64,000 nt of DNA, taken from assembly GCA_021014945.1 (NCBI GenBank), contig MU266337.1:186001-250000 (forward strand). Reading direction: 5' to 3'. A program made the translations under genes and the position numbers. The notes under the pieces were generated by a model. That model searched no databases and was not told where the DNA came from. It was given only the letters and a program-made list of their open reading frames with translations. Of the stretch, positions 25,982 to 37,096 are shown piece by piece (position 1 is the stretch's first letter; each line of letters opens with the position of its first letter). Origin of the DNA: Leucogyrophana mollusca. Taxonomy: Eukaryota > Basidiomycota > Agaricomycetes > Boletales.

Positions 25982-27979
25982 ATGCAGTCAACCCATGCGC
26001 GACCGATCGGACCGCGTGGAATCAGCCGTTCACAGTCGCCAGCCCCGCCCCCGTTCTCTGTCACCCCACCGCTCGTCATCCGCAAGCAATCAGCCCAGCC
26101 ATCGTCCACCTCGTCCTCCCCGCCCCCCCTCCTCTCTCGCCCCCAGCTCCCCCAGCCCAGGCTCAGGCCTGTATTGAAGCTCCCTACGCTCACTGCGGCC
26201 CCCGCGCAGTACTACCAGGGCCCCGGCCAGATCCCCGAAGAGCTCGGCGAGGAAAACCCCGGGAGCGTCACCGTGCGCCCTCCCCCCGTCGGCTCCACCG
26301 CACGCACACCCCGCCCTGCCGACCCCGCAGACGAGCTCGCCAACATCCTCAACAGGACCACCCTCGAGTGCTACACCCCCAACGAGGAGTCCTCCTCCCA
26401 CTCCCATTCCTACGACTCGCTCAAGTACTCCGACGAGTTCCTCGAGGAGATCTCGCGCCTCGGCGAGGGGCAGGGCGGCGCCGTGCACAAGGTCCGCGAC
26501 ACCCGCACGGGGTTCGTCATGGCCCGCAAGACGATCACCACCCGCGAGGTCCCGCTGAAGCAGCTCGAGCGCGAGCTCATCATATCGTCTACCACGAAGC
26601 ACGTCAACATCATCCGCTACTACGGCGCCTACATGTCCCCCTCCTCCAGCGAGGTAAAGGTCCTCATCGAGTACTGCCCCGGCGGCAGCCTCGAGGCCGT
26701 CGGCAAGCGCATCCAGGAGGTCGGCGCCCGTGTCGGCGAGGGCGTCGCCGGCCGCATCGCCGAAGGGGTAAAATCCTCCTTCTCCTTCCTCGACGAGCCA
26801 ACACTCACGTGCTTGACAGGTCCTGCAGGGGCTCGCGTACCTGCACACCCTCAAGACCATCCACCGCGACATCAAGCCCTCCAACATCCTCATCACTGGC
26901 GAGGGCGTCGTCAAGCTCTGCGATTTCGGCGTCTCCGGCGAGCTCGTCCGCTCCCTCGCCGGCACCTTCACCGGCACGAGCTTCTACATGGCTGTCAGTC
27001 CCCTTCCCTTTCCTTCCCTTCCCTTCCCTTCGATTCCCTTCGCTTCCCTTTTCTCCACTTGAATTCGCGCGCTGACTCCCTGCCCCACTTCATCCCGCGC
27101 TGACTCGCTCTCGCTGTGTAGCCCGAGCGCATCAGCGGCGGCCAGTACAGCATACGCTCCGACGTCTGGTCCACCGGCATCACCCTCCTCGAGCTCGTCC
27201 AGGGGCGCTACCCCTTCCCGGACGACCTCACCCCCATCGAGCTGCTCATACACATCACAAAGGGAGAGGTGCGTCCCTTCCCCGTTCGCGCACCGCGCTT
27301 GCTGACCCCCCTCCCCTCCGTGTGCCTGCTGACCCCCTCCCCCGCCCGCCGTGTGCCTGCTGACCCCCCGCCTCACAGCCCCCACAGCTCATCGACGACG
27401 CAGACACCAAGTGGGGCGACGACATGAAGGACTTTATCAAGCAGACGTGCGTGCCCCCTCCCTTCCTTTGCCTTTTCCCTTGAGCGACGTTGACGCTGAC
27501 TGTGCCTTTTCCCTCGCCTTCCACCCCCCCTCCTTCCACCCCCCTCGCCTTCCACTCACTCGTCACCCGCCCCAATTGCATGTGGAATCGCGCACTCACA
27601 GACTCATCGTCGACGACCAGCACCGCCCCCCGCCCAAGGACATGCTCGCGCACCCGTGGGTCGTCGGCATGATGAAGCGCGAGGTCCCCATGGCGCGCTG
27701 GATCAGCATGGTCTGGGGCTGGAGCAAGGCCCACAGCAACAGCGGCTCCTCGAGCTCGAAAAATACGTGCGTACCTCCCTGCGCTCGTGGACGTGCAGAC
27801 GTAACTCACTCGCGCGTCGTGTAAATGTAAATGTAAACGCAACTCACCCCCGCCCCCGTGTCGCGAAAACTTAATCGCACACGTACACCCCCGCCCCCAT
27901 GTCGCGAAACCTCAATCGTACACCCCGCCCCGCTAGCTCCCGCCCCAGCTCCAGCCGCGGCGTAGACGCCCCGGCATAG
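25982..27979 (+). CDS. MAP kinase kinase (STE7 family)
   Basis: This dual-specificity kinase phosphorylates a MAP kinase. Six exons encode 460 residues: 25982-26767, 26820-26993, 27122-27268, 27379-27446, 27602-27766 and 27937-27979. All phases are consistent. A Pro/Ser-rich N-terminus of about 150 residues precedes the kinase domain. Motifs are the Gly loop [12 protein letters not shown], the ATP-binding Lys in [28 protein letters not shown], an activation loop [17 protein letters not shown] with the S-x3-S/T spacing of MAPKKs, and [13 protein letters not shown]. The Gly-loop style is closest to the cell-wall-integrity MAPKKs (Mkk1/2), but I cannot assign the pathway with confidence. The start is the first ATG, 97 bp from the tRNA-Leu gene. 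Introns are C- and T-rich with CCCTT repeats. The last small exon, ending GVDAPA-stop, is less certain. Confidence 0.93.
26999..27052. repeat. CCCTT-type microsatellite in a MAPKK intron
   Basis: Imperfect CCCTT repeats make up much of the intron between the FYMA and PERIS exons. The motif matches the tract at 23127-23170. Confidence 0.85.
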
Positions 27980-28084
27980 TACGTGGTGGGCACTATAGAC
28001 GCCCCAAGCCCGAATTCAATCAATGCAATCTACACCATGTTGTCTGTCTCTTGTATCACACCGCTGTTGTTGTGCCAGCTTTTT

Positions 28085-28155
28085 TCTCCCTTTCTCGCCT
28101 TTCCTTGTTTCCTCGATTCCTTGTTTCCTCGATTCCTTGTTTCCTCGTTTCATTC
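28085..28155. repeat. CTTGTTTCCTCGATTC minisatellite
   Basis: About three tandem copies of a roughly 16-bp unit, TTCCTCGATTCCTTGT, occur in a pyrimidine-rich stretch downstream of the MAPKK gene. Confidence 0.75.
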
Positions 28156-28361
28156 TCGTTCCTCGTCTCTTGTCAACCCAATCCAATCCGGTCTCCTCAC
28201 CTCCTTCACACATCTAGTACAAATACAATACCTCCACAGTTATCTCGGGAATGGACAGTTTCGGTTCGGTCACTAGCACCTGCTCCATCTTGTTGTTGTT
28301 GCCAAGTTTTGCCACCTAATAATAAAATTCATCCGTGCCTTGGGTTATGGTTGTAGTATTG

Positions 28362-28465
28362 GAGTGCCCCAGCCTACAGGAGTGCCTACAGAATGGGCCT
28401 ACAGGGGTGCTTATGCCTACAGCGGCTTACAGTGGCCTACAGTGGCCTACGGGAGTGCCTACAGT
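28362..28465. repeat. GGAGTGCCTACA-type minisatellite
   Basis: Eight or so imperfect copies of a 10-16 bp unit built on GTGCCTACAG / GTGGCCTACAG. Unit length varies because of short insertions. Confidence 0.85.
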
Positions 28466-28635
28466 TACAATATCGAGTGCCATGAATCTCGAGGGACTGG
28501 ACTGGGGCAGTGTCCCGGGTGACAGGTGAAGGCACCCCTGACAAACGGCAGCCATCTATAGACCGGGTGTGCGATGCGGGCTTTGCTCCAGGGACGGCAC
28601 GCCGTGATTCCGAGCTCGGGCGGGTGTATGGATGC

Positions 28636-28795
28636 CGCTCGCCATTGCTGCTCTGGGCCGCGCGTCCGGGAGACGCTCGCTGCTCCGGACCGCTTTGGGT
28701 GACGCTCGCTGCCCTGGGCCGCTTTGGGAGGCGCTCGCTGCTCTGGGCCGCTTCCGGGTGACGCCCTCGCTGCTCTGGCCGCGCGTCCAGGTGGC
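28636..28795. repeat. Tandem repeat, unit about 32 bp, GC-rich
   Basis: Four to five imperfect copies contain GACGCTCGCTGCTCTGGGCCG followed by CTTTGGG or CGTCCGG. The period is about 32 bp. Confidence 0.85.
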
Positions 28796-28868
28796 ACCTC
28801 ACACCGGGCGGGGTATCGATCCCCATTGCCACATCGCAGCGTCATCGGTGCGCTACACCAGGATCGGG

Positions 28869-28950
28869 TGAGAATGCGACCTACTACATAGGCCGGGATG
28901 CGACCCACCACATAGGCCGGGGTGCAACCCACCACATAGGCCGGGAACCA
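28869..28950. repeat. Tandem repeat, unit about 27 bp
   Basis: Three imperfect copies of a unit containing GGGATGCGACCCACCACATAG, followed by GCCG. Confidence 0.85.
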
Positions 28951-29109
28951 CGATGCCCACATCGGCAAACCGAGCGCCCGACCGCCGGAGGGCGGGTACA
29001 CCATACCAGCGTCCAGCGTCCACGGGCCATTACACGCGGGTCGCTACCGCTACCTCGAAATCACATCCCAGTTTTGCATTTTGCGAGCGCCCCGGCATCC
29101 CTCCCCCTC

Positions 29110-30960
29110 CGATGTCGGCACGCAGAGATCGCGGTATCGTCACGCGGTGGTGGGTGATTGTCGCGGCGGTACTCGCGTGTGCACCACGACCGGGCCGGGT
29201 TGGGATGCGGTTTTGGTCGTGACGGTGGCGGGCGGGTGCGTTGGAGCGCCCGGCGAGGTGATGTATTTTTATTTTATTTTCCCCTCCCGGGGCGAATGGG
29301 ACGTATCTCTTGACCTCGTGCGTCGGGCCGGGTGTGGGTGTAAGATAGGACCCTTTTGCGGGCAGTGAAGGGTGCGCGGGTCACGCTGACTCTAGTTGTC
29401 TGAACATGTGCCACCGCCGGCGTTCAACGCCCAGCACGCCCATACGTGGATCGCAAGCTTGCAATCATACCATACCCGAGCTCGTAGCTCCTGCCTTCCG
29501 GGTCCCAGCGCCCCCTCGTGGTGCGACTGCCCCGACGCGCACGGGGAAGTGAAGTTGCGCGCACTGGTCACCGTCGTCACGGGGGTCGCAGCGGACGTCC
29601 TGCGGCCACGTTCGCGTACACCAGACTGGGTTTGGGATGTGACTTGAACGCCAGAATCACGTCGGCCACGTCGCGGCACCAGCGCCCCTGCGACTGCACC
29701 GGCCCACACAGGGAAGTGAAGCTGCGCGACACGGGTCACTATGTCACATCCACTGGGCCGGGGCGGGATCACACCATCGCAGCGATCGTTCGGTACGACC
29801 GCGTTCGTGTATACACCAGACCGGGTTTGGGATGCGGCTTGATTTCTGGGATCGTGTCGGGTGCGTCGCAGCAGGGCGGGTGCATCGGATTTGATCTGGG
29901 CGTGTCGTGGGCCGGTATTCAAGTTGGGCGCCAGCGTTAGCTAATGGGTAGAAGCGCGCGACCTGACATGCGAGGGTTGAGTCAAGTTCCTTGCGAGAGC
30001 AGCTGGACAGCACTCGAGATCATTTGGGGCCGAAGCCGATATCCAGGCTACAACGGTCCCCACAGTGGTACAGGTGGATAAAACGATACATCGGAGGGAT
30101 GAAGACTGGCGTGCCTGCGAGTGGGTTATCTGTGGACTGCACTCCGCGCAGCGTGTGCTGTGAGCTTGGCAACGGCGAATTTCGGGCTGGAGGCCCCAGA
30201 CCCTGGCCCGGGCTATGGCATTCGGCGAAGTTATTCGCTGCTGCTTGGACAAATGGTGCTCGTCTCTTGGATCAGGTTTAGGATGGGACTTTGCCTTTGT
30301 TACGGGATGGCCGATTCGCGGGGAGGCCAACGTGAAGGGTGGGTGTCATCATGGCGACGGTCGTTCGTTGCGACCTCGTCCGCGCATATACCATGTCCGT
30401 GTTTGGGATGCGCCTTTAGTTCAGCATCGCGCGCACACCACCGCGGAGGGTGGGTACATTGTATCCGATCTGGGCGTGCAGTGGCCCGTGCTCCTAGCTG
30501 TCTAGTATGAGCATGCGCTCGAACGCGAACCCCCAACTTAGAATCGTACCCGTATTCGCAAGTGGCCCCCGAGTTCACAGACGGAATCCCCCTCGTGCGG
30601 CGGCGACGATGACGCCCTGCATTGGGTCACACGGGGATATTGGTCGCTATCGTCACGCCTGGTCGATCCGGTGAAGTAGATGTCACCATGGCGGCGATCG
30701 CTTGTCGCGATTTTGTTCGTTATGTATTTGAAACGGCTTCGGCTGGTTTACGACCATCGGGGCCTCGGCTTTGACTTGCGTAATGACGAGTGAGCTACCA
30801 CTCGCACCACTGTCTGGCTCAGCCTTGAACATGGCGGCAGTCGCTGTCGACGGCGCCTTGCCAGATGTGAGGGTGGGTGTATTGTGTCTGGGAGCCATCG
30901 TGTCTGACCTGGGCGTGGCCTGTGCTTCTAGCTGTCTAACAGCAAGGTGAACATGCATTC
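29110..30960 (+). repeat. Diverged direct-repeat array sharing units with 22.5-24.3 kb
   Basis: A recurring core contains GGTCGTTCG-like and CACCAGACCGGGTTTGGGATG-like words at about 29110-29215, 29600-29650, 29740-29915, 30340-30480 and 30670-30760. A second shared segment, GGGTGGGTACATTGTATCC through TGGGCGTG and TAGCTGTCTA, occurs at about 30450-30510 and 30865-30945. Spacing is irregular, and copies differ at perhaps a quarter of positions. Reading frames through it are broken. It resembles decayed copies of a longer unit, possibly an old non-coding element. Confidence 0.7.
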
Positions 30961-31204
30961 AAATGTGGATCGCAAAAATCATACCTCCTGAAGTTTGTGG
31001 CGGCCGGGGTGTTAGACGTCATCGTCCACATCGACGCCGTCACCCGTGATGCCACGATCCATGCAGTGGCACGGGGGGGTGGGACGATGTATCGGGGACG
31101 GCGATGGACCTCGACGGAGAAATCACGAGCATCCTTCACACCTTCATGTCCTTAGATCGCGGTTCACGGACTCCGAAGTGGGCACGGAGCCGCACTACCC
31201 AAGA

Positions 31205-32370
31205 AGACAGACCCACCAGCTGAAAAGCAGCCTTCGGCGATCTAGAAGGGCGCTCACAGCATCAGTATCCGCATGCTCGCATGATCCGCCGAGGTGAGCT
31301 GCGGTACCAGTAGTATCAAAACCGGACTGGCGCCGGAGCCTCGTACTAAGCAAGCCTGTGTAGGGACAAGGCACTCCGCATTCCGCATGAGCGGAAAGAA
31401 CATGGCAACGCCAATATGTGGCCCTGCGGATGTGTTGTGAGGATGGCACTGCGCAGCACGTGATAGATGGTGCGAGGTCTAGTGCGTTCCGGGTCAGTTC
31501 AGCTAGCTGAAGGAGTAAAGCATGGCGACTGTATATAGCACCAGACGACCCGCGGAGATATCATCGTGATTATGGGTCGATCTGAGGCGAATGGACTAAG
31601 AGTTTAAAGGAGGATCAAGCCTGATAGCCCTCGGGGACAGAGCGACACGTGAAGAAAGAGGTGTATCGAAGTAGCGCGAAGCTCACTGGCGACTGACGAG
31701 TTTTCGTCGCGATTTCGTGTAGATGGCAACGAATAGATCACCGAGGACGGGGCGGGGCGCGGCCCGGGGTGCTGCTTGCAGCGGAGTAACAAATCATGGG
31801 GACGACAACGGCGAAACCACGAGCATCGAGCTGCGTACGTGAGGGCATGAAGGCTCTATACAGGCCGGAGTCGAGAAGAAGTATCCTCCGGCACGGCGCT
31901 GCCGGGAAAAGACATTACTGCTAGCTGAAGAGTGGCCTTCGATGATTCAGAAGGGAAGCTCACCAACACCCGCACGCTCCTAAGATCCGGGGCGAATGAC
32001 AGGCTAGCGGAGGTCGTACCCAAAACTCAGGTTGGCACCACAGCCTCGCAGCAAGCCTTTGTAGGATAAACTCACCGAGCACAAAAAACGTAGCAACCCC
32101 CATGTGACGCGAGGAAAGCGCGACCGTGCGCGTGGTAGACAGTGCGACTCTCATGCGTACCGGAAATGAACTCCAGTGTATCCTAGGTCAGTTCAGCTAG
32201 CTGAAGAAGCCATATGATCCGGAGAAATATCACCGAGATTCAAATATTTCCATGTGAGGTGAATGCGGCGCGTATAACGCGGGCTCGGAGGAGAAGATAA
32301 AGCGTGAGACTCTCAGAGGCAGAGCGACAGGGCAAGGAAGGAGGCCATTGTAGCAGCACGGCGGTCAATG
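31205..32370 (+). repeat. Diverged tandem duplication, unit about 0.7 kb
   Basis: The stretch 31205-31690 resembles 31925-32370 in the same orientation. Shared landmarks in the same order include AGCTGAA.AG.GGCCTTCG, CAGAAGGG, GC.AGCCTCG, AAGCC.TTGTAGG, TCAGTTCAGCTAGCTGAAG.AG, GAGATATCA, and GGCAGAGCGACA near the end. Identity looks like 60-65 percent, with insertions and deletions. No reading frame is shared by both copies, so a non-coding element or a degenerate gene pair is possible. Confidence 0.65.
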
Positions 32371-35300
32371 TTCAAATGAGTCGAGTTGGCATAAATAGCG
32401 ACGTGGCAAGGAGCACGCGGTAAGCGAAGGGCGTATAATATCGCACGTCGATCAGTTATACGAGAGGCATCTCATAGGACAGCGAATGACAGAAAATGTA
32501 CCCCCTGTCAGAGTGTTTGCGACGTCGCACTTGACGAAACAGCACGATGAACGTGACGGGGCTCGGATGAGAGATACTGTCACGCGCGATCACGCGTCAC
32601 GAAGTCAGCCCATAATCGCGGAAGCTGAAATGCATCCCTCCAAGAAATTGAACTTGAGACCTCAGCACTCAGCACTCAGCCATGCACTCAAGTCCCTAGC
32701 GCTGCCTGCAGCGCCTTTCGAAGCCGCGACCGTTGTTTCCATCGAAAGATTCTTTCCCGACTTGTGGTCCTAGTGGATGCTGTAGAAACTTCCGCAAGGA
32801 CCACGCGACATCGACGAGCCGTGCTTTGAGCAGGGTAGGTAATTGCCATCTTGAAGCAACCAAAAATACTCGCTAGCGTCAATCTAGCATGTCGATGCAA
32901 GCTCCTCCCAACAGTATATCCATGTGGAGCGGGGCTCGGGGTACTCTCAGCTCTACTTAAGCCCCGGCGTCCCGGTATGATTAAAAGAGAGCTTAATGGT
33001 CTTATGACGCTCGGCAGCACCCTCATGACGATCATGCAAAACATGTGAATTACTCATGGCTAACCCACACCGAAAAAACGAGGGGGAGAGAGTTGGACTT
33101 TACCTACTGCTCACCCCTTGGTGGCTTCTATTATTTTCCCTCGAGCTCTTCGGGGATGATTGCACGCCCATGCAAGTATAATATGTCTGTTTTAATGAAC
33201 ACAAATGCTGACTGGGATCTTCAGGACGCATGGATTTCGTCAATTGTTGCCCGGGCTTACAAACATGAAGAGTAAGCCACTCCGCCTGAAAACCCCTTAT
33301 ACATTCACCCCTCCAACACTTCAGACCGGCGATCCCGCCGCTCAGACACTGAGCTAAAGCATTCCAGTGTACACCACTGCCATGGGCGCCTATTGAAAGA
33401 CAAAAAATGTTTGCAAAAATGTGGAAAGAACGTACGTGGGGCTCATCTGCATTTACCAGCCAGATTATGTTGCTTCCACCTGTCCTCGCGAGGGGATGCT
33501 TGAACTGCAGCTGTACCGGTTGAACGTGTGAAGCAAATTCCCTCGGTCGGAGGTAGAGTAGGACCCAGAACGCAATGTATACGACCCCATGCACATGGCC
33601 AGTAACCTCCAAGACAATGGAATCCCTAACTAGCGTGAATGCCACATTGCGATGTGCGAACATTCCAGCTGGTCGTGCGCATCCAGGCGCATTCTGACAC
33701 TATCCTGACCCAATCTGGCCATCATCACCCGCGGAGAGCAAAGCCAAGAGACCGCGCGTCAGCGATGCCTCGCAATACCGGCCGCAACCTATACTGAATT
33801 CACCGAGTTCCTACCAAACAACTCTTAGAATGGCGAAGACTATTTTTTTTTCTTTGGGCTATCCCCTGCTGTCCACGCCCCTGGTCAGCGTGAAGGTGCT
33901 TGACCCTGCAATTGCGCAGCATACGCCGCACACGTCGCCTACCTCGTCTGTTATGACGTGGTTTGGCGTCCAAGCATTGGCTGAGACAGGTCTGAAAGGT
34001 AGGGTCGTATACCATCCTACATGTGGGCCACTTCGAACGACAGCTCGGCGACGTACACGCAAGCCCGAGACAATAAATGCCGTTGAGAATCGTTGCTCAA
34101 AATCGTATTCGCTGCGAGGAAAAAACCGGACGGGGTGATCGAGCTGTGACTTGGATTCAAAAAGTACCGAGTCTATGCAGATGAGCGGCACTTCAAGTCA
34201 ATGTAGGTTCGATATGTGGAGGGCAGATGGAGACCTCGTTGCCACTGGTAGCATGCAGCTACAGCCCCAGCAACTTTTTTTTGATGTTATTTGTGTTGTG
34301 GGCCGTGGCATATCAAGCTTAAGGGTCGCCTTGCAAAAGATTTCGATCTAGTTGGGTGTCAAGTTGATCAGAAGTGGCGTCTGCCATGCAGGACTTTTCG
34401 ACACTAGAAGCAGCGACAGAACAGCCTCGACGGCCGTGTCAATGGAATTATCACCGGTTCGATGTGGGAGACAAAATGATGGTTTTTGAGAGCGGCCCTA
34501 TGTCTTCAGCGTCGCCGGTCCATTCTTCTCCGAGACAATGGAGTAATTCGGAGAGCGTTTGAACAAGGTCCACTAAACAGAATTCGGCCCCGTGCCCCTT
34601 GATTGAGTGACAGCTTGGAGAGACAGCCATAGAATGAACCACAAAACTTCAGATTTACTAAGTAGTCTTGGTGGGAATGTGTGGGTGGCTCTACATACCT
34701 ATGCTCATGCCAAATCGGATGTAAGTGGGTTCGGATAGCCTGGGAACGGCTGGTAACTTGATCAGTTGTCGATCTCGTCGGTCGAGAGCTCCATTTGCCT
34801 GATCGGTGCTCAGAATAATCTGGCCACTCGCCCATTTTTGTTCATAGTATCGTTGACAGGTGGAGATAACATATTTAAAAGATGATCGTCCAGGGTATAA
34901 GCACTGCTTTGAACACGAAAACGATGTCGGCGAGCAGCGGAATTGTACGAAGTGATTCCGGGTGTTGATGCTGTTGGTGTAGAAACTATGGTACCTTGTG
35001 GGTACCTACTTCTTCTGTCCGAGTCCTGGGATACGATTTTTCGATCAAGTGGGTGCAAGAACCACAATTACCACTGGGGCTGTGTTGGGCATATGTAGAT
35101 CCTCCATGACTTGGAGTTCAGCAAAACTGCCAAACAAAATATGTCAGTCAAGGTGGGTTAACATCACTGAAAATGGCATTATCCACACACAATAAATGTG
35201 CACAAGTACGCCCTAAATTTCGACCCAGACTCGCATCCACAACCTCAAGTTCAAGATCCACAAAATTGGCTGTAAAATAATGATCCGTTCCGCTCCGTTT

Positions 35301-35983
35301 CCAAGTGTCGGCCCAGAGGTGGGTAGCAGGCTTGCAACTCAGGTCCACGTTGTTTGGATTCAACCGTTTGAGCTTCGAATGGCTTTGGACGAAAACGAAA
35401 TGCTTAGCGAGGGCCGAAGTTGTTCGGAGGTGTCAAGTCTGCTCGGCGACTTATCAGGCAAGTCCTGCGGCTGTGATCTCCAGGTCGTCCAACCGATGAG
35501 ACCTCGTCTAGTAAGCGCTCCCGCGAACCTTTGAATTCGCCGGAGTATGGTCGGCGTTCTAAATCAAAAGGACACCAGCATCGCTTCGATAACGCTCGCT
35601 TGAGCAACAATGAACAACTTGTATGTATCGTTCCGCAGGCTTCAGAGTGAGCTTATAGCATAGCGACTGATTTGGATGGTCCTCAAGCACGAGTGCTTCA
35701 TTTCTCACGCTGGACAATGTCGGTCAACCACTCTCAGGGCTCTGGTTCGCTGTCTCGGAACATCAGGCTGGTTCGAAACATGATATCCCGAAACTCCTTC
35801 CCGAAACTCCTTCCCGAGCCTCCCTCCCGAGCCCCAGCATGTTTGATGTACAGTTTTCCCCGAAACATCCGCCCTCCGATGAAGGTATATAGCTGTCCTG
35901 TCTCCAGTTCTTTGGCCTATCACACCTTACCTCCTTGATCGCTGGCTGATCATAATTTGTCCCACAATCTGATATCTCCAACA

Positions 35984-37096
35984 ATGTCTTCTCAATGCAC
36001 TCGCCCTCGCACTATGAACGGCGCGGGAAATGGGGTTCGCTTTGCACCCAGAGAATCGGTCAGTTCCATTTCTCATGCATGACGTACATTCTGTAACTCA
36101 TGGCAAACTCTACAGGCAGTTCACGGGACTGATTGCCCCAGAGCAATGCAAAAGCGCCAGAATTCCCTGGAGGCTTCTTTCGGAGAAGTATACGCCTCTC
36201 TACAACATCGTGTCGAACAGCGCAGGTCGCTGATGGCCGCTTTTGAGGCAATGCTGAAGAATCCAGCTCCTCCTCGGACAGGAGCATCACATGTGACCAC
36301 GTCTATTGGTGTAGGAGTCTGCAAAGGTGTTTCGCCGAGTTGCAAACACAGTCCACAGCTCCCAGAACTTGTTCCCCCCATCGACCCTACAATTGAGTCC
36401 GCGGTATCATTGTCTAGTGGAATTCGGACGAACATTCCCGTACGGTCCAATCGTGTAGCCCGCCGTCGCCCACCTCCGTTGTCCCAGCACGTGGGTGCGG
36501 AACAACCTCTATCCAAGGCTTATCAAGCAGACGGAGCCGCGGATTTTGGGACCTACATCGAGCAAAGCGTAATTGATTCAGCCAAACGCAGACAGCGTGG
36601 CGGTTATCACGTTCGTGACGACGAAGAGGATAACGAGAAGTTATGGATGGACGTTGAAACAACATTGATCTACATGGAAAAAGCATGCTCCCAATCGACT
36701 GGAGGTGAACTGCGTCACGATATCGATTCCCAATGCTACGTGGAACAGCAACCCAGTCCCGTCAGGCATCCCTTGGAGCGTTCGTCGACGCTTTCGGAGT
36801 GTGTTATGGATGGGCCCGCTCTTTTCCGGGGTCACAACTCTGTTGCAGACCTGTCACCTACCCTTTACGTGACTCTAGATGATCTTCCTCCTCGAATCAG
36901 AGAACTTCTCAGGCAGGCAGCCGATATGTCTCCCCCTCCCCTCTCGCGTAACAACACCAGAGGTTCTCAGTGCTCGCGGACTCTACACGACGACGTGTCT
37001 CGCGTGTACCAGGCATTCCGCGAGGGCGAAGGATCCGATTACTTTGACTACACTATACGTAGATTCCCCTCGGACTCATTACCGTGTTCGCCGTAG
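35984..37096 (+). CDS. Protein of unknown function, 351 aa
   Basis: I do not recognise the family. The two-exon model is 35984-36058 and 36116-37096, joined in frame over a 57-nt intron (donor GTCAGT, acceptor CTACAG). It begins MSSQCTRPRTMNGAG and ends PSDSLPCSP-stop. The second exon is a long open frame of 326 codons with no low-complexity bias. A helical stretch near residues 35-70 (SLEASFGEVYASLQHRVEQRR) could be coiled coil. Pro/Ser-rich linkers follow, with a basic stretch (RSNRVARRRPPP), an acidic helix (DDEEDNEKLWMDVETTLIYM) and another helix (LDDLPPRIRELLRQAADM). There is no signal peptide or membrane segment. A regulatory or scaffold role is possible, but nothing in the sequence proves it. 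Confidence 0.75.

Larger units (their letters stand above)
27980..35983. other. Long gap rich in diverged repeats, no confident gene
   Basis: Between the MAPKK and the gene at 35984 there are three minisatellites (28.36-28.95 kb), a diverged repeat array (29.1-31.0 kb) and a tandem duplication (31.2-32.4 kb). From 32.5 to 35.0 kb I see only short open stretches without recognisable motifs. From 35.0 to 35.65 kb on the plus strand there are exon-like pieces. One ends with basic, Ser-rich residues (SSSKRSREPLNSPEYGRRS), a GTATGT donor and a short terminal exon. I could not build a complete model. Confidence 0.4.

Noticed and set aside
25885..27075. Plus-strand frame of 396 codons and minus-strand frame of 295 codons over the MAPKK
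   Set aside because: Both are shadows of the GC-rich MAPKK exons. The kinase frame has all motifs and consistent introns, and these do not.
33330..33375. tRNA-like D arm on the minus strand (TAGCTCAGTGTCTGAGC)
   Set aside because: No B box of the GTTCGAATC type and no acceptor stem are present at the right distance.
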